From the NCBI RefSeq assembly GCF_031583575.1, contig NZ_CP134146.1, positions 3,844,001-3,908,000 of the forward strand: a stretch of DNA of 64,000 bases, in the 5' to 3' direction. Shown here in pieces: positions 1-8,581 of the stretch. The translations under genes and the position numbers were made by a program. This stretch comes from Thalassotalea nanhaiensis. Its GTDB lineage: Bacteria > Pseudomonadota > Gammaproteobacteria > Enterobacterales > Alteromonadaceae. The notes beneath the pieces were generated by a model. That model was not told where the DNA came from and did no database searches. It saw only the letters and a program-made list of their open reading frames with translations. Within the stretch, counting starts at the first letter, position 1, and the number at the start of each line of letters is the position of its first letter.

Positions 1-1384
1 CAATGATTTTATGGGCATCATTTCGAATAACAGGCTCAACAGAATCAATTTTTCTATCGGCATTAAAAATAAAACGGACTTCTTCAGTTTCAAACTCAAT
101 GGCACCACGACCACGTCTGGCAACAACTAAGCTATGATATAAACGATGCAATTCTTCAAGATCGCCAACACGTTCTTTATATTGCTCTCGAAGGTCAACA
201 TCACCTTCTAAAATGGCTGCTACTTTGGTGTAAGTAAAACGCGCATGAGAATTCATTACTGCCGGATAAAATTTAGCATCCTGTAATTTACCATTTGCGC
301 TAATGCTCATTTCTGAAACCATACACAAACGGTCAACGTCAGGGTTTAATGAACATAACCCATTTGATAATACTTCTGGCAGCATAGGAATAACTTGATT
401 AGGGAAATAAACCGAGTTACCACGTTTAATCGCCTCACCATCCAATGCAGTACCAGGGCGAACATAATAACTAACATCGGCAATTGCTACCCATAAACGC
501 CAACCACCATCTTTCTCTGGACGACAATACACTGCATCATCAAAATCACGGGCGTCTTCACCATCAATGGTAACCAATGGTAGTTCACGCAAATCTATAC
601 GCCCTTTTTTGGCGTCTTCATCTACTTCAGGGGTAAGTGAACTAATTTCTTTTAATAGCTCTTCAGACCATGAATGGGGTAAATCGTGTTGATGTAAAGC
701 AACCTGTATTTCCATACCCGGCGCCATATGCTCACCAAGTACTTCCGTAATTTTGCCTAAAGGGGTTGTTCGTTTGGTTGGACGTTGAATGATATCAACA
801 ATCACCATTTGCCCTTGTCGCGCACCTAAACGTTTGTCACTTGGGATAATTATCTCATGACTAATACGAGCATCTTCAGGAATAACAGTAATTACCGATT
901 TTTCAACAAAAATTCGTCCGATAATTTTATCTTTACGCGGCTGTAAAATATCTAGAATTCGAACTTCTTGACGCCCTTTTGCATCAGAGCTTTCCGTCAC
1001 TCTTGCTTCAACAACGTCGCCATGAATCAGTTTTCGCATTTCATGATAAGGAATATATAAGTCTTTATCACCTTCGTCCGGTTTTAAAAATCCAAAGCCG
1101 TCACGATGACCGATCACCACACCGGTAATTACCGATGATTTACTAGCAATTGCATACTGTTTAAATTTAGTAAATACCAGTTGACCAGCATTTTCCATTG
1201 CTCGTAAACGTCGTTTAACACCAACCTTTTGATCTTCATCTTTATAACCAAGCTCTTTGCAAACTTGCACAAACGTCATCGGATGACCTTTTTGCTCTAA
1301 CAAAGATAAAAGAAATTCACGACTGGCCACAGGGTTATCGTATTTGGCTGATTCACGTTGATGGTGGGGGTCTTTATGCTTCAC
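1..1384 (-). CDS. rnr: Ribonuclease R, 5' part (truncated by window edge)
   Basis: This is the N-terminal part (about 461 residues) of the 3'-5' exoribonuclease RNase R, which degrades structured RNA and matures rRNA and tmRNA. Reading the minus strand gives an N-terminal helix-turn-helix region (PVASREFLLSLLEQKGHPMT), then the cold-shock domains, then the start of the RNB catalytic domain. The region near the window edge reads RNDAHKII, matching the conserved RNDAHKLIEE block of E. coli RNase R. The start is a GTG at 1384 with AGGA 13 bases before it; no ATG is available nearby, so the start is likely but not certain. It is divergent from the cytochrome b562 gene across about 180 bases. The C-terminal half lies outside the window. 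Confidence 0.93.
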   Translation of the reverse strand, partial: MKHKDPHHQRESAKYDNPVASREFLLSLLEQKGHPMTFVQVCKELGYKDEDQKVGVKRRLRAMENAGQLVFTKFKQYAIASKSSVITGVVIGHRDGFGFLKPDEGDKDLYIPYHEMRKLIHGDVVEARVTESSDAKGRQEVRILDILQPRKDKIIGRIFVEKSVITVIPEDARISHEIIIPSDKRLGARQGQMVIVDIIQRPTKRTTPLGKITEVLGEHMAPGMEIQVALHQHDLPHSWSEELLKEISSLTPEVDEDAKKGRIDLRELPLVTIDGEDARDFDDAVYCRPEKDGGWRLWVAIADVSYYVRPGTALDGEAIKRGNSVYFPNQVIPMLPEVLSNGLCSLNPDVDRLCMVSEMSISANGKLQDAKFYPAVMNSHARFTYTKVAAILEGDVDLREQYKERVGDLEELHRLYHSLVVARRGRGAIEFETEEVRFIFNADRKIDSVEPVIRNDAHKII

Positions 1385-1564
1385 TGATGCTTTTTATTCC
1401 TAGCTAAAATTATTATTAGTGTCCGAATTAACATTAACTCTCACTAATAACCTGAGTATATCTTAGTTATTAACTGAACACCTAACAATCGGTTAGTGTA
1501 ATACTTGAAAAGCTATTATTAATCATTACAATGCTGATATTCCTTTCAATAATAAAGAACAATT

Positions 1565-1993
1565 ATGAAAAAATTATTACTAAGCACTATTTTATCAATC
1601 AGCTTCATCTCATCTGCTTTTGCAGCCCACCCACAATGTGGCGAAACTGAACTTGCCAACATCATGGGCAATATGAAAGACAACATGAAAGCGATTAAAG
1701 GCGCAGCTAAAGCCGATGATTTTGAAAAAATCAATGCTATTGCTAAACAATTATTAGTTGATGTTCAAAAGGCTGAGCAATACGTACCTCTCGCTATTAG
1801 CGATAAAAAAGAGCTTAACCAAGAGCAACAAAAAGAGTTTGATGATTACAAAAACGGCATTGCCAACCTAGAGAAAGCGGTTACCTCATTAACTACTGCA
1901 ACAAATATCGAAGAACAAAAAGCGGCACTAGGAAAAATAGGCAAAGCGGCTAAAAAAGGTCATAAAGCATTTAAAATGGATTGTGACGAATAA
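1565..1993 (+). CDS. cybC: Periplasmic cytochrome b562
   Basis: A small four-helix-bundle haem protein of the cytochrome b562 family (142 residues, usual family length). Residues 1-20 form a Sec signal peptide ending AFA, so it should be periplasmic. Alignment with E. coli CybC puts the axial haem ligands at Met34 (in ELANIMGNMKDN) and His133 (in AAKKGHKAFK). There is no CxxCH motif, so haem is bound non-covalently. Cys25 and Cys140 could form a disulfide linking the two ends; this is an inference. It is followed after 5 bases by a membrane cytochrome b561, which suggests that the two form an electron-transfer pair. The physiological role of b562 is unknown even in E. coli. Confidence 0.87.
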   Translation: MKKLLLSTILSISFISSAFAAHPQCGETELANIMGNMKDNMKAIKGAAKADDFEKINAIAKQLLVDVQKAEQYVPLAISDKKELNQEQQKEFDDYKNGIANLEKAVTSLTTATNIEEQKAALGKIGKAAKKGHKAFKMDCDE

Positions 1994-1998
1994 TCGCG

Positions 1999-2649
1999 AT
2001 GCAAACAGTTAAAGTTTGGGATAATTTCACCCGAATTTACCATTTAAGCCAGCTAATATTGCTGGCTTTATTATGGTATACCGGTGAAAACGCTGAGTTT
2101 GAATGGCATTTTATCTGTGGATTCACTCTCGCAGGTTTATGGCTTACTCGCTTGGCTTGGGGGTTTATCGGTAGTGACACATCCAAGTTTATTCATTTCG
2201 TTAAAACGCCGATATCAGTGTTAAAAGCATGGAAAAGCAATTCCATTGCTACTCCACATCATGGTCATAACCCTGTTGGTGGCTATATGGTGATGTTTCT
2301 TTTGTTTTGCTTAGGTATGCAACTCATTACTGGGTTATTTGCCAGCGACGATGTTTTAGCAGAAGGGCCTTTATACATGTCTGTTAGCGAATCGTTTGCC
2401 GAAACCATGGATTCATTACACCATCAAACATTTAATGTATTGTTAGTATTGGTAGGGCTACACGCGCTTGCTGGCATTTTACATGTGCTTAGAGGTGATA
2501 ATGTAATTCTTGCAATATTCACAGGTAAAAAGAAAACCAAACAGAGCGTTGAGCCATTAAAACTTAAATCCGCAATGTTCCCTTTAGCTATTTGGACAGT
2601 GTTCTCTTATGTTATATACAGTTGGGGCATGACTGCCGCGAGTTTTTAG
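1999..2649 (+). CDS. Cytochrome b561-family membrane protein
   Basis: An inner-membrane di-haem cytochrome b of the prokaryotic b561 / Ni-Fe hydrogenase b-type family (216 residues). It opens with the typical WDNFTRIYH motif before the first membrane helix and has at least four hydrophobic segments. Histidines in the helices (H15, the one in EWHFICGF, and those in HHQTFNVLLVLVGLHALAGILH) are candidate haem ligands. Members pass electrons between the quinone pool and a soluble partner. It starts 5 bases after cybC with no clear ribosome-binding site of its own, so translation is probably coupled. The exact partner and direction of electron flow cannot be read from sequence. Confidence 0.85.
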   Translation: MQTVKVWDNFTRIYHLSQLILLALLWYTGENAEFEWHFICGFTLAGLWLTRLAWGFIGSDTSKFIHFVKTPISVLKAWKSNSIATPHHGHNPVGGYMVMFLLFCLGMQLITGLFASDDVLAEGPLYMSVSESFAETMDSLHHQTFNVLLVLVGLHALAGILHVLRGDNVILAIFTGKKKTKQSVEPLKLKSAMFPLAIWTVFSYVIYSWGMTAASF

Positions 2650-2668
2650 TTAAGATCCCTAAAGCAGA

Positions 2669-2703
2669 TCCCGGACCAAGTCCGGGACGACGCGAGTGCG
2701 TCG
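2669..2703. repeat. Paired GC-rich hairpins between convergent genes
   Basis: Two adjacent perfect hairpins: TCCCGGACCAAGTCCGGGA (7-bp stem, 2669-2687) and, directly abutting, CGACGCGAGTGCGTCG (6-bp stem, 2688-2703). They lie between the convergent b561 and TraB-family genes, in DNA far richer in GC than the surroundings. There is no T tract, so they look more like a REP-type dispersed palindrome than a factor-independent terminator. They could still block transcription readthrough in both directions. Confidence 0.7.
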
Positions 2704-2723
2704 GTTAGGAAGATTTAAATCGA

Positions 2724-3590
2724 TTATAGCTGCTTAATTGTATACCCTTTAGCTTTTAGTTGGCTTAACACGCCCTCTTCGCCGACTAAATGCATTGCCC
2801 CTACTAATACAAACTCGACTTCCTTAGTGTTAAAATATCCCTCAACTGCAGGCATCCAATTATTATTACGTTCAACTAGAAGTTCATTATACGACTTAGG
2901 AAAGCTTTCCTGCCATTCTTTGCCGGCAACATTATAAAGTTCTTCATTATCACCTTTTCGCCAAGCGTCTTTCATTTGCTGCATGACTGTTGGCAATTTT
3001 TTCATATCATCAAGCGTGTAATTGATGAGTTCATCTTCATAGCCTTTACCCATATTAGCGAGATAGGAAATTTGCTGTTCCGGTAACTCTAGGTATTTAA
3101 ATGATTTTTTATCCGCAATACCTTTAGTATTAAAGAATGCATCAACCCCAGTACCACCTAAACCTAGACGCTGAAGCTCTACCATAGTTAATGTAATTGA
3201 AAGCATAGAAGGCTTGAACATTTGCAAATTTGCAACAGGAATACCTTTGCTTTCCATATAAGCATTTAACTTTTTAACCGTTTCAGGTTTTAAATCATCA
3301 GCATAAGTTCTGCCATCCTGATAAGTCATCTGCTGTAGCATTTGTTGTTGAAACGCCATTGTTTGAGTCAGGCTCATATCCATTTCAAACACTAAAACAG
3401 CTGATTGTTGATACGCTTTATCAAATGCAGCGGGCAATGGATAATCACTCTCACTAAGTACATGAACCGTACCGCCAAAAAAAACTGTTTCACCATTTTT
3501 ACTCACCTGCCAAACAGGTGCATCGGCAAAACTTATAAAACTAATTGCGAGAAGGGTGAATGTTGAGAGGATTTTCCCTAATGTTGACAT
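2724..3590 (-). CDS. TraB/GumN family protein
   Basis: A 288-residue secreted or membrane-anchored protein of the TraB/GumN (PF01963) family. A hydrophobic signal segment covers about residues 7-23. The family's two GxxH signatures are present: GGTVH near the N-terminus (39-43) and GAMH close to the C-terminus. Some eukaryotic relatives are metalloproteases; bacterial members are mostly uncharacterised, so no reaction is assigned. The start at 3590 is chosen because AAAGGAA lies 7 bases upstream; an ATG 12 codons earlier has no such site and would spoil the signal peptide. It converges with the b561 gene and sits next to a block of tandem repeats upstream. Confidence 0.8.
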   Translation of the reverse strand: MSTLGKILSTFTLLAISFISFADAPVWQVSKNGETVFFGGTVHVLSESDYPLPAAFDKAYQQSAVLVFEMDMSLTQTMAFQQQMLQQMTYQDGRTYADDLKPETVKKLNAYMESKGIPVANLQMFKPSMLSITLTMVELQRLGLGGTGVDAFFNTKGIADKKSFKYLELPEQQISYLANMGKGYEDELINYTLDDMKKLPTVMQQMKDAWRKGDNEELYNVAGKEWQESFPKSYNELLVERNNNWMPAVEGYFNTKEVEFVLVGAMHLVGEEGVLSQLKAKGYTIKQL

Positions 3591-3640
3591 AATATTTCCT
3601 TTATTAAACAAGTAACTCTGTATCATCTTAGACTAAAGAA

Positions 3641-3734
3641 CAAAAAATTGCTCCTGCATTTTTGTCATAAAGTCCATCCATGGCCAAAAACAAAAAATTG
3701 CTCCTGCATTTTTGTCATAAAGTCCATCCATGGC
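3641..3734. repeat. 50-bp tandem repeat, 1.9 copies
   Basis: A 50-base unit starting CAAAAAATTGCTCCTGCATT occurs at 3641-3690 and again, identical for 44 bases, at 3691-3734. Each copy ends in the block GTCCATCCATGGC, whose last bases are shared with the different repeat that follows directly. The 15-mer AATTGCTCCTGCATT inside it recurs at 41163-41177. Confidence 0.95.
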
Positions 3735-3942
3735 GATTTGCATTGATTCATCCTCTTTACAAATCTAATGCCATCCATGGCGATTTGCATTGATTCATCC
3801 TCTTTACAAATCTATTGCCATCCATGGCGATTTGCATTGATTCATCCTCTTTACAAATCTAATGCCATCCATGGCGATTTGCATTGATTCATCCTCTTTA
3901 CAAATCTAATGCCATCCATGGCGATTTGCATTGATTCATCCT
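3735..3942. repeat. 47-bp tandem minisatellite, 4 full copies plus 20 bp
   Basis: A 47-base unit beginning GATTTGCATTGATTCATCCT is repeated at 3735-3781, 3782-3828, 3829-3875 and 3876-3922, followed by 20 bases of a fifth copy. Copies are identical apart from one A/T change in the second. Within each unit GATTTG and CAAATC can pair, and GCCAT/ATGGC forms a second small stem, so a transcript would fold into a chain of hairpins. It occupies the upstream region of the TraB-family gene and the downstream region of the M28 peptidase gene. Confidence 0.97.
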
Positions 3943-3948
3943 TGAATC

Positions 3949-3978
3949 AAAAAAAAAGGTTAGCCAATGGCTAACCTT
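3949..3978 (-). terminator. Factor-independent terminator of the M28 peptidase gene
   Basis: A perfect 10-bp stem (AAGGTTAGCC / GGCTAACCTT) with a 3-base loop, 3956-3978. Read on the minus strand it is followed by a run of nine T (3949-3957). It lies 24 bases after the stop codon of the minus-strand peptidase gene. Confidence 0.9.
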
Positions 3979-4002
3979 ATTATATACACCTAACATGTTG
4001 GT

Positions 4003-5403
4003 TTACTTTCTAAAATCAACACCCGCCTGAGCAGCAAAGTAAGCGAAAACTGTATAAACAGCGGTATTTTGCTGTAAATCTTCTGCATTAACTTTGTCTA
4101 ACGTGTCATTCTCAGTATGGTGAATATCAAAATAGGTTGTACCATCTGGTGAGAAGTTCATTGCCGGTACGCCTTTATCTGTTACTGCGCCCATATCCGA
4201 TTGACCGCGTGCTTTATTACCTTTGTTATAGGCGACACCTAAAGATTCAAGGTATGTTGCTAATTCAGCAATAGCTGGTACAGAAGCTTCACCTACACCA
4301 GATTGCATTGAATAAATTTTACCTAAACCAAAATCCCACTCTGCAGCAATGGTATGGTTTTTAAGTTCGTCTTTATGATCGATAATATATTGCTTAGCAC
4401 CTAACAAACCAACTTCTTCGCCAGCAAACAAAATAACGCGAATTGTACGTTTAGGACGTTGTGGTAATTTAGCGATATGTGCAGTAGCAGCCATAACCAT
4501 AGACACACCTAACCCATCATCAATTGCGCCAGTGCCAACATCCCAGCTATCCAAATGTGCGCCTAACGCAACCACTTGCTCAGGTAATTCACTGCCAGTA
4601 ATTTCACCAATAACATTAGCGCCTTTAGTAGCAACAATCTCATTACGCAGGGCAGTAACCTTTAAGTAAAACTCAACCGGTTTGTTACGTTTAAATATAT
4701 TTACCATCACATCAGCATCTGGGTTTGATAATGCAACCGCAGGTATACGTTTTACTTCTTCTTTATAGCGAGTAACACCGGTGTGACCTAAACGGTTATT
4801 GTCAGTACCAACAGAGCGCATGATAAACCCAATCGCACCTTTTTCTGCAGCAACAGAAGCACCATTAACTCTAGCGCCAACTGCTTTGCCGTAGCCTTTA
4901 CCAGTTTTAAAACGTTCCATACGATAAGAAACAAATGCAATTTTTCCTGTTAAGCTCCCAGGTTTTGCAGCTTCAAGATCTGCCATTGTTTTAAAGTGAA
5001 CAACTTCAGCTTGAATGCCTTTTTCGCCAGTACCAACCGACTCGCCTAAAGCGATGGCTTTAATGTCATGAGGAAAAGGAGCAAGCACTTGTGCTTCTAC
5101 ATCACCGCGAATCCACTGATAATGGCCAACTTCTTCGGTCCAAACTTTATCAAAACCCAGCGAATTCATTTTCTCTACTGCCCAGGCAATAGCTCGTTTA
5201 TCACCTTCAGTACCAATCATACGGGCACCAACTTCAGTGGTTAGTGATTCTTCTATTTGGTAGGCAAGATCTGAACTGAGGGCAGTTTGTTTTAACGTGT
5301 TTATTTGTTTTTGCTGTGCTTCATCTAAGTATGCAGCCTGCACAGTAAAGGTAGAAAGCGCTACAACAGATAATACAACGCTTTTTAATGTTGCTTTCAA
5401 CAT
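4003..5403 (-). CDS. Secreted M28 family metallopeptidase (carboxypeptidase Q-like)
   Basis: A 466-residue zinc aminopeptidase/carboxypeptidase of family M28 that resembles plasma glutamate carboxypeptidase (CPQ). Residues 1-23 are a signal peptide ending VQA. A protease-associated (PA) domain probably covers about residues 120-250. The catalytic domain carries the M28 zinc ligands in order: GAHLDSWDVGTGAIDDG (His, Asp), FAGEEVGLLGAKQY (paired Glu), EWDFG (Asp) and DIHHTENDT (His). It should trim peptides in the periplasm or outside the cell. It lies 43 bases downstream of the RND pump gene on the same strand and ends in its own terminator, so it may be the last gene of that unit. Confidence 0.88.
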   Translation of the reverse strand: MLKATLKSVVLSVVALSTFTVQAAYLDEAQQKQINTLKQTALSSDLAYQIEESLTTEVGARMIGTEGDKRAIAWAVEKMNSLGFDKVWTEEVGHYQWIRGDVEAQVLAPFPHDIKAIALGESVGTGEKGIQAEVVHFKTMADLEAAKPGSLTGKIAFVSYRMERFKTGKGYGKAVGARVNGASVAAEKGAIGFIMRSVGTDNNRLGHTGVTRYKEEVKRIPAVALSNPDADVMVNIFKRNKPVEFYLKVTALRNEIVATKGANVIGEITGSELPEQVVALGAHLDSWDVGTGAIDDGLGVSMVMAATAHIAKLPQRPKRTIRVILFAGEEVGLLGAKQYIIDHKDELKNHTIAAEWDFGLGKIYSMQSGVGEASVPAIAELATYLESLGVAYNKGNKARGQSDMGAVTDKGVPAMNFSPDGTTYFDIHHTENDTLDKVNAEDLQQNTAVYTVFAYFAAQAGVDFRK

Positions 5404-5446
5404 GATTAATTCCTAGGACTTGATATGGGAGTTTATTATTTCGAGA

Positions 5447-8400
5447 TTATACTTCTTCATAGACAGGTGCAGCAACCCATTGTTGCTTGGATTTCTTCTC
5501 TTGTTTATAGTCTCTTAACGCTAATAAACATGGCGTAAGTACTAAGGTAAGGATTGTGGCGAACGCTAAACCGCCAGCCACAGCTGTTGCCAGTTGTGCC
5601 CACCACTGAGTAGAAGGAGAGCCGAAACTGATATCTCGGCTAACAAAATCAATATTCATTTGTAACACCATCGGCATTAAACCCAAAATGGTGGTTATTG
5701 TTGTTAATAGCACCGGTCGTAAACGTTGTGCCCCGGTTCTTAAAATAGCTTCTTTGGCATTTAACCCTGTCGCTTTCAACACATTGTAAGTATCAATGAG
5801 TACAATATTGTTGTTTACGACAATACCTGCTAACGCAATTACGCCTAATCCAGACATCACTATTCCAAACGGTTTGCCAGCAACTAATAACGCTAAGAAC
5901 ACCCCTACCGTTGAAAACAACACAGCAGAAAGTATCAACATCGCTTGATAAAAACTATTAAATTGAGTGACTAAAATAATCGCCATAACAAATAGCGCTA
6001 CCGCAAAGGCATTGCCTAAAAAGTCTTCCGACTCTTGTTGATCTTCTGTTTGACCTTTTACATCAACGGTAACTGTGCGCCAATCAATATCGAGTGATTG
6101 CATTTGCGCTTGTAACAAAGGTAATTCTGTTGGCAATTGTGCGCCGGGAATTAAATCTGCTTGGATAGTAATAACCCGTTTAGAATCAACACGTTTAATG
6201 GTATCAATTTTTTGTGCGGCATTTTTATCCACAAAATTTGTCATTGGTACCAGGCCATCTTTGGTTTTTAAACGCAATTCATCTAGGCGGCTAATACTGC
6301 GTTTTTCAGCAGGAAAACGTACTCGAATATCTAATTCGTCATCAACATCATCGGGGCGATACTCACCCAGTTTTAAACCATTAGTCACCATTTGTACCGA
6401 AGTACCGACTAGAGTAGCATCGGCATTGAAGGTTGCCGCAAGAGCACGGTTAACTTTAAGTTGCCACTCAATGCCAGGTTTTGAGCCGCCGTCTTCAACA
6501 TTGGTAAATTTAGGGTTTAGTTGCAATGCTGTTCGTACTTTACGCACCGCATCCTGTAATTTATCAGGAAACCTAGAAGATAACTCGAGGATCAAATCTT
6601 TTCCTTGCTGTGGCCCCATTTCATCTTTGCGAACTTCAACCTCTACTCCGGCATAACTATCAAGACGACGATGTAATTCAGTAACGAGTTCATTGGCTGG
6701 CGCTCTAAATTGCCAGTTAATTAAATTTATACGTAGTTTGCCAACCAGATCGTTACCACCGGTTTTCGAATACAATGATTTAATGGCTTTTAGGTCTAAC
6801 ACTCGGCGTTCGATTTCTTTCATGATCAAATCTTTTTCATCAATCGATAAATCACCATATGAGCGCACAGTTAAGTTAATGCCCTCTGGTTCAATTTCGG
6901 GGAAGAATTCACTGCCTAAACCTGAACCAACATAATTTCCCATCACCGCAATGGCGAAAACCAAAGTGACCAACAACACTTTAACAGGGTGAGTGATCGC
7001 AACAGCAAGCATTGAAACATATTTACCCATCAATCCTTTAAGTTTGGTTATATCGCCCTCTTCTGCTTGAATAAGTTGCTGCTTTTCTTGCTCTGTAATT
7101 AAACGACTTTTGCCCCACAATGTACCCATGGTAGGCACAAAAATAAGCGCCATAAATAAAGACGCGCTAAGCACGGCAATTAACGTAATAGGCATGAACT
7201 TCATAAACTCACCCATCATGCCAGGCCAAAACAGTAATGGCGCAAATGCTGCCAAGGTAGTTGCGGTAGAAGCAATGATAGGCCATGCCATGCGTTTTGC
7301 TGCTAGTGAATATGCCTGCTGTTTGGGTACGCCTTCACTCATTTGCCTATCTGCAAATTCTGTCACTACTATCGCGCCGTCTACCAGCATTCCAACGGCC
7401 ATAATCAAAGCGAATAGCACCACAATATTTACGGTTAAACCAAATATAGACAGGACTAAAATACCAGTAAGAAATGCACCAGGAATTGATAAGCCAACCA
7501 GTACAGCAGTTCTAGCCCCTAAGGCAGCAACAATAACAATAACAACAAGCAATACGGCTGAAATAACATTGTTTTGCAAATCACTAAGCATAGTTTTCAC
7601 TTGCTTGGATTGATCGCCGGTATAATTCACCAGAATATGTTCCGGCCAAAGTTTGCGCTCACTTTCTATCAAGGCTTTTACATTATTTACCGTATCAATA
7701 ATGTTTTGTCCTGGACGCTTTTTCACTTCAATGGAAATAGCACGCTCACCATTTAAGCGAGCGTAAGTGGTTGGGTCTTTATATGCCCTACGAACTATTG
7801 ATACATCTTGAAAGGTAACAACCCTTTCACCGTCTACCTTAATCGGTAACTCAAGCAAGTCTTTTACCGTTTCAAATACTGACGGTACTTTAATCGCGAA
7901 ACGTCCTTTACCGGTATCCATAGTACCAGCAGGTACTAGGCGGTTATTACGCTCAACTAAATTATAGATATCATTTTGATCAAGTCCGTAACTTTCCATC
8001 AGCAATGGATCGACGATGATTTCGACCATATCTTCTCGATCGCCGCCAATGTCTACTTCCAGCACTTGTGGCATGCTCGCTATTTTATCTTCTAAATCTC
8101 GAGCGATAGTAATTAAGCCGCGCTCACTTACCGGCCCAGATAAAAATACCGTTACTGCGGGTTGTTGATTTGCCATTGTCACCTGTTTAACTTCAGGCTC
8201 TTCAGACTCATCTGGGAGTTTTGCTTTTGCTAATATGACTTTATCACGCACCGAAGATAGGGCTTCTTTGGCATCAAAACCCGCGATAAATTCCAAACGA
8301 ATGCTGGCATGACCTTCGCTGGCCGAGGCATGCATAGCTTTAATACCTTCAATCGATTTAAGTTCATTTTCCATGGGACGAACTAACATGCGCTCAGCAT

Positions 8401-8575
8401 CTTCTGGTGAAATGCCATCATGTACGATAGAAATATAAATTTGCGGAATAGTAATGTCAGGGTTCGACTCTTTCGGAATATTATTGTAGGTAATACCACC
8501 GGAGACTAGCAATAAAATAAAGATCATCATAACCGAACGAGTTCGGTATAAAGCTGAGTCGATAAGCGCTAACAT
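5447..8575 (-). CDS. RND efflux pump, inner-membrane transporter
   Basis: A 1042-residue AcrB-type (HAE1 family) proton-driven transporter with the usual two repeats, each of one N-terminal helix, a large periplasmic porter domain and a block of helices. Proton-relay helix 4 reads VGMLVDGAIVVTEF: one acidic residue is kept, but the second Asp of AcrB's LVDDAIVV is Gly. The sequence before helix 1 (IDSALYRTRSVM) and the DVDIGGDRED-type porter segments are typical of environmental HAE1 pumps with unknown substrates. It follows the adaptor gene after 6 bases, so they form one operon. No outer-membrane channel gene is adjacent; a separate TolC is probably used. Confidence 0.9.
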   Translation of the reverse strand: MLALIDSALYRTRSVMMIFILLLVSGGITYNNIPKESNPDITIPQIYISIVHDGISPEDAERMLVRPMENELKSIEGIKAMHASASEGHASIRLEFIAGFDAKEALSSVRDKVILAKAKLPDESEEPEVKQVTMANQQPAVTVFLSGPVSERGLITIARDLEDKIASMPQVLEVDIGGDREDMVEIIVDPLLMESYGLDQNDIYNLVERNNRLVPAGTMDTGKGRFAIKVPSVFETVKDLLELPIKVDGERVVTFQDVSIVRRAYKDPTTYARLNGERAISIEVKKRPGQNIIDTVNNVKALIESERKLWPEHILVNYTGDQSKQVKTMLSDLQNNVISAVLLVVIVIVAALGARTAVLVGLSIPGAFLTGILVLSIFGLTVNIVVLFALIMAVGMLVDGAIVVTEFADRQMSEGVPKQQAYSLAAKRMAWPIIASTATTLAAFAPLLFWPGMMGEFMKFMPITLIAVLSASLFMALIFVPTMGTLWGKSRLITEQEKQQLIQAEEGDITKLKGLMGKYVSMLAVAITHPVKVLLVTLVFAIAVMGNYVGSGLGSEFFPEIEPEGINLTVRSYGDLSIDEKDLIMKEIERRVLDLKAIKSLYSKTGGNDLVGKLRINLINWQFRAPANELVTELHRRLDSYAGVEVEVRKDEMGPQQGKDLILELSSRFPDKLQDAVRKVRTALQLNPKFTNVEDGGSKPGIEWQLKVNRALAATFNADATLVGTSVQMVTNGLKLGEYRPDDVDDELDIRVRFPAEKRSISRLDELRLKTKDGLVPMTNFVDKNAAQKIDTIKRVDSKRVITIQADLIPGAQLPTELPLLQAQMQSLDIDWRTVTVDVKGQTEDQQESEDFLGNAFAVALFVMAIILVTQFNSFYQAMLILSAVLFSTVGVFLALLVAGKPFGIVMSGLGVIALAGIVVNNNIVLIDTYNVLKATGLNAKEAILRTGAQRLRPVLLTTITTILGLMPMVLQMNIDFVSRDISFGSPSTQWWAQLATAVAGGLAFATILTLVLTPCLLALRDYKQEKKSKQQWVAAPVYEEV

Positions 8576-8581
8576 ACTCGC

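Noticed and set aside
6075-7613. Long plus-strand open frames inside the RND pump gene
   Set aside because: They are antisense to a full-length, well-matched transporter and show no domain or start signals; they follow from the codon pattern of the real gene.
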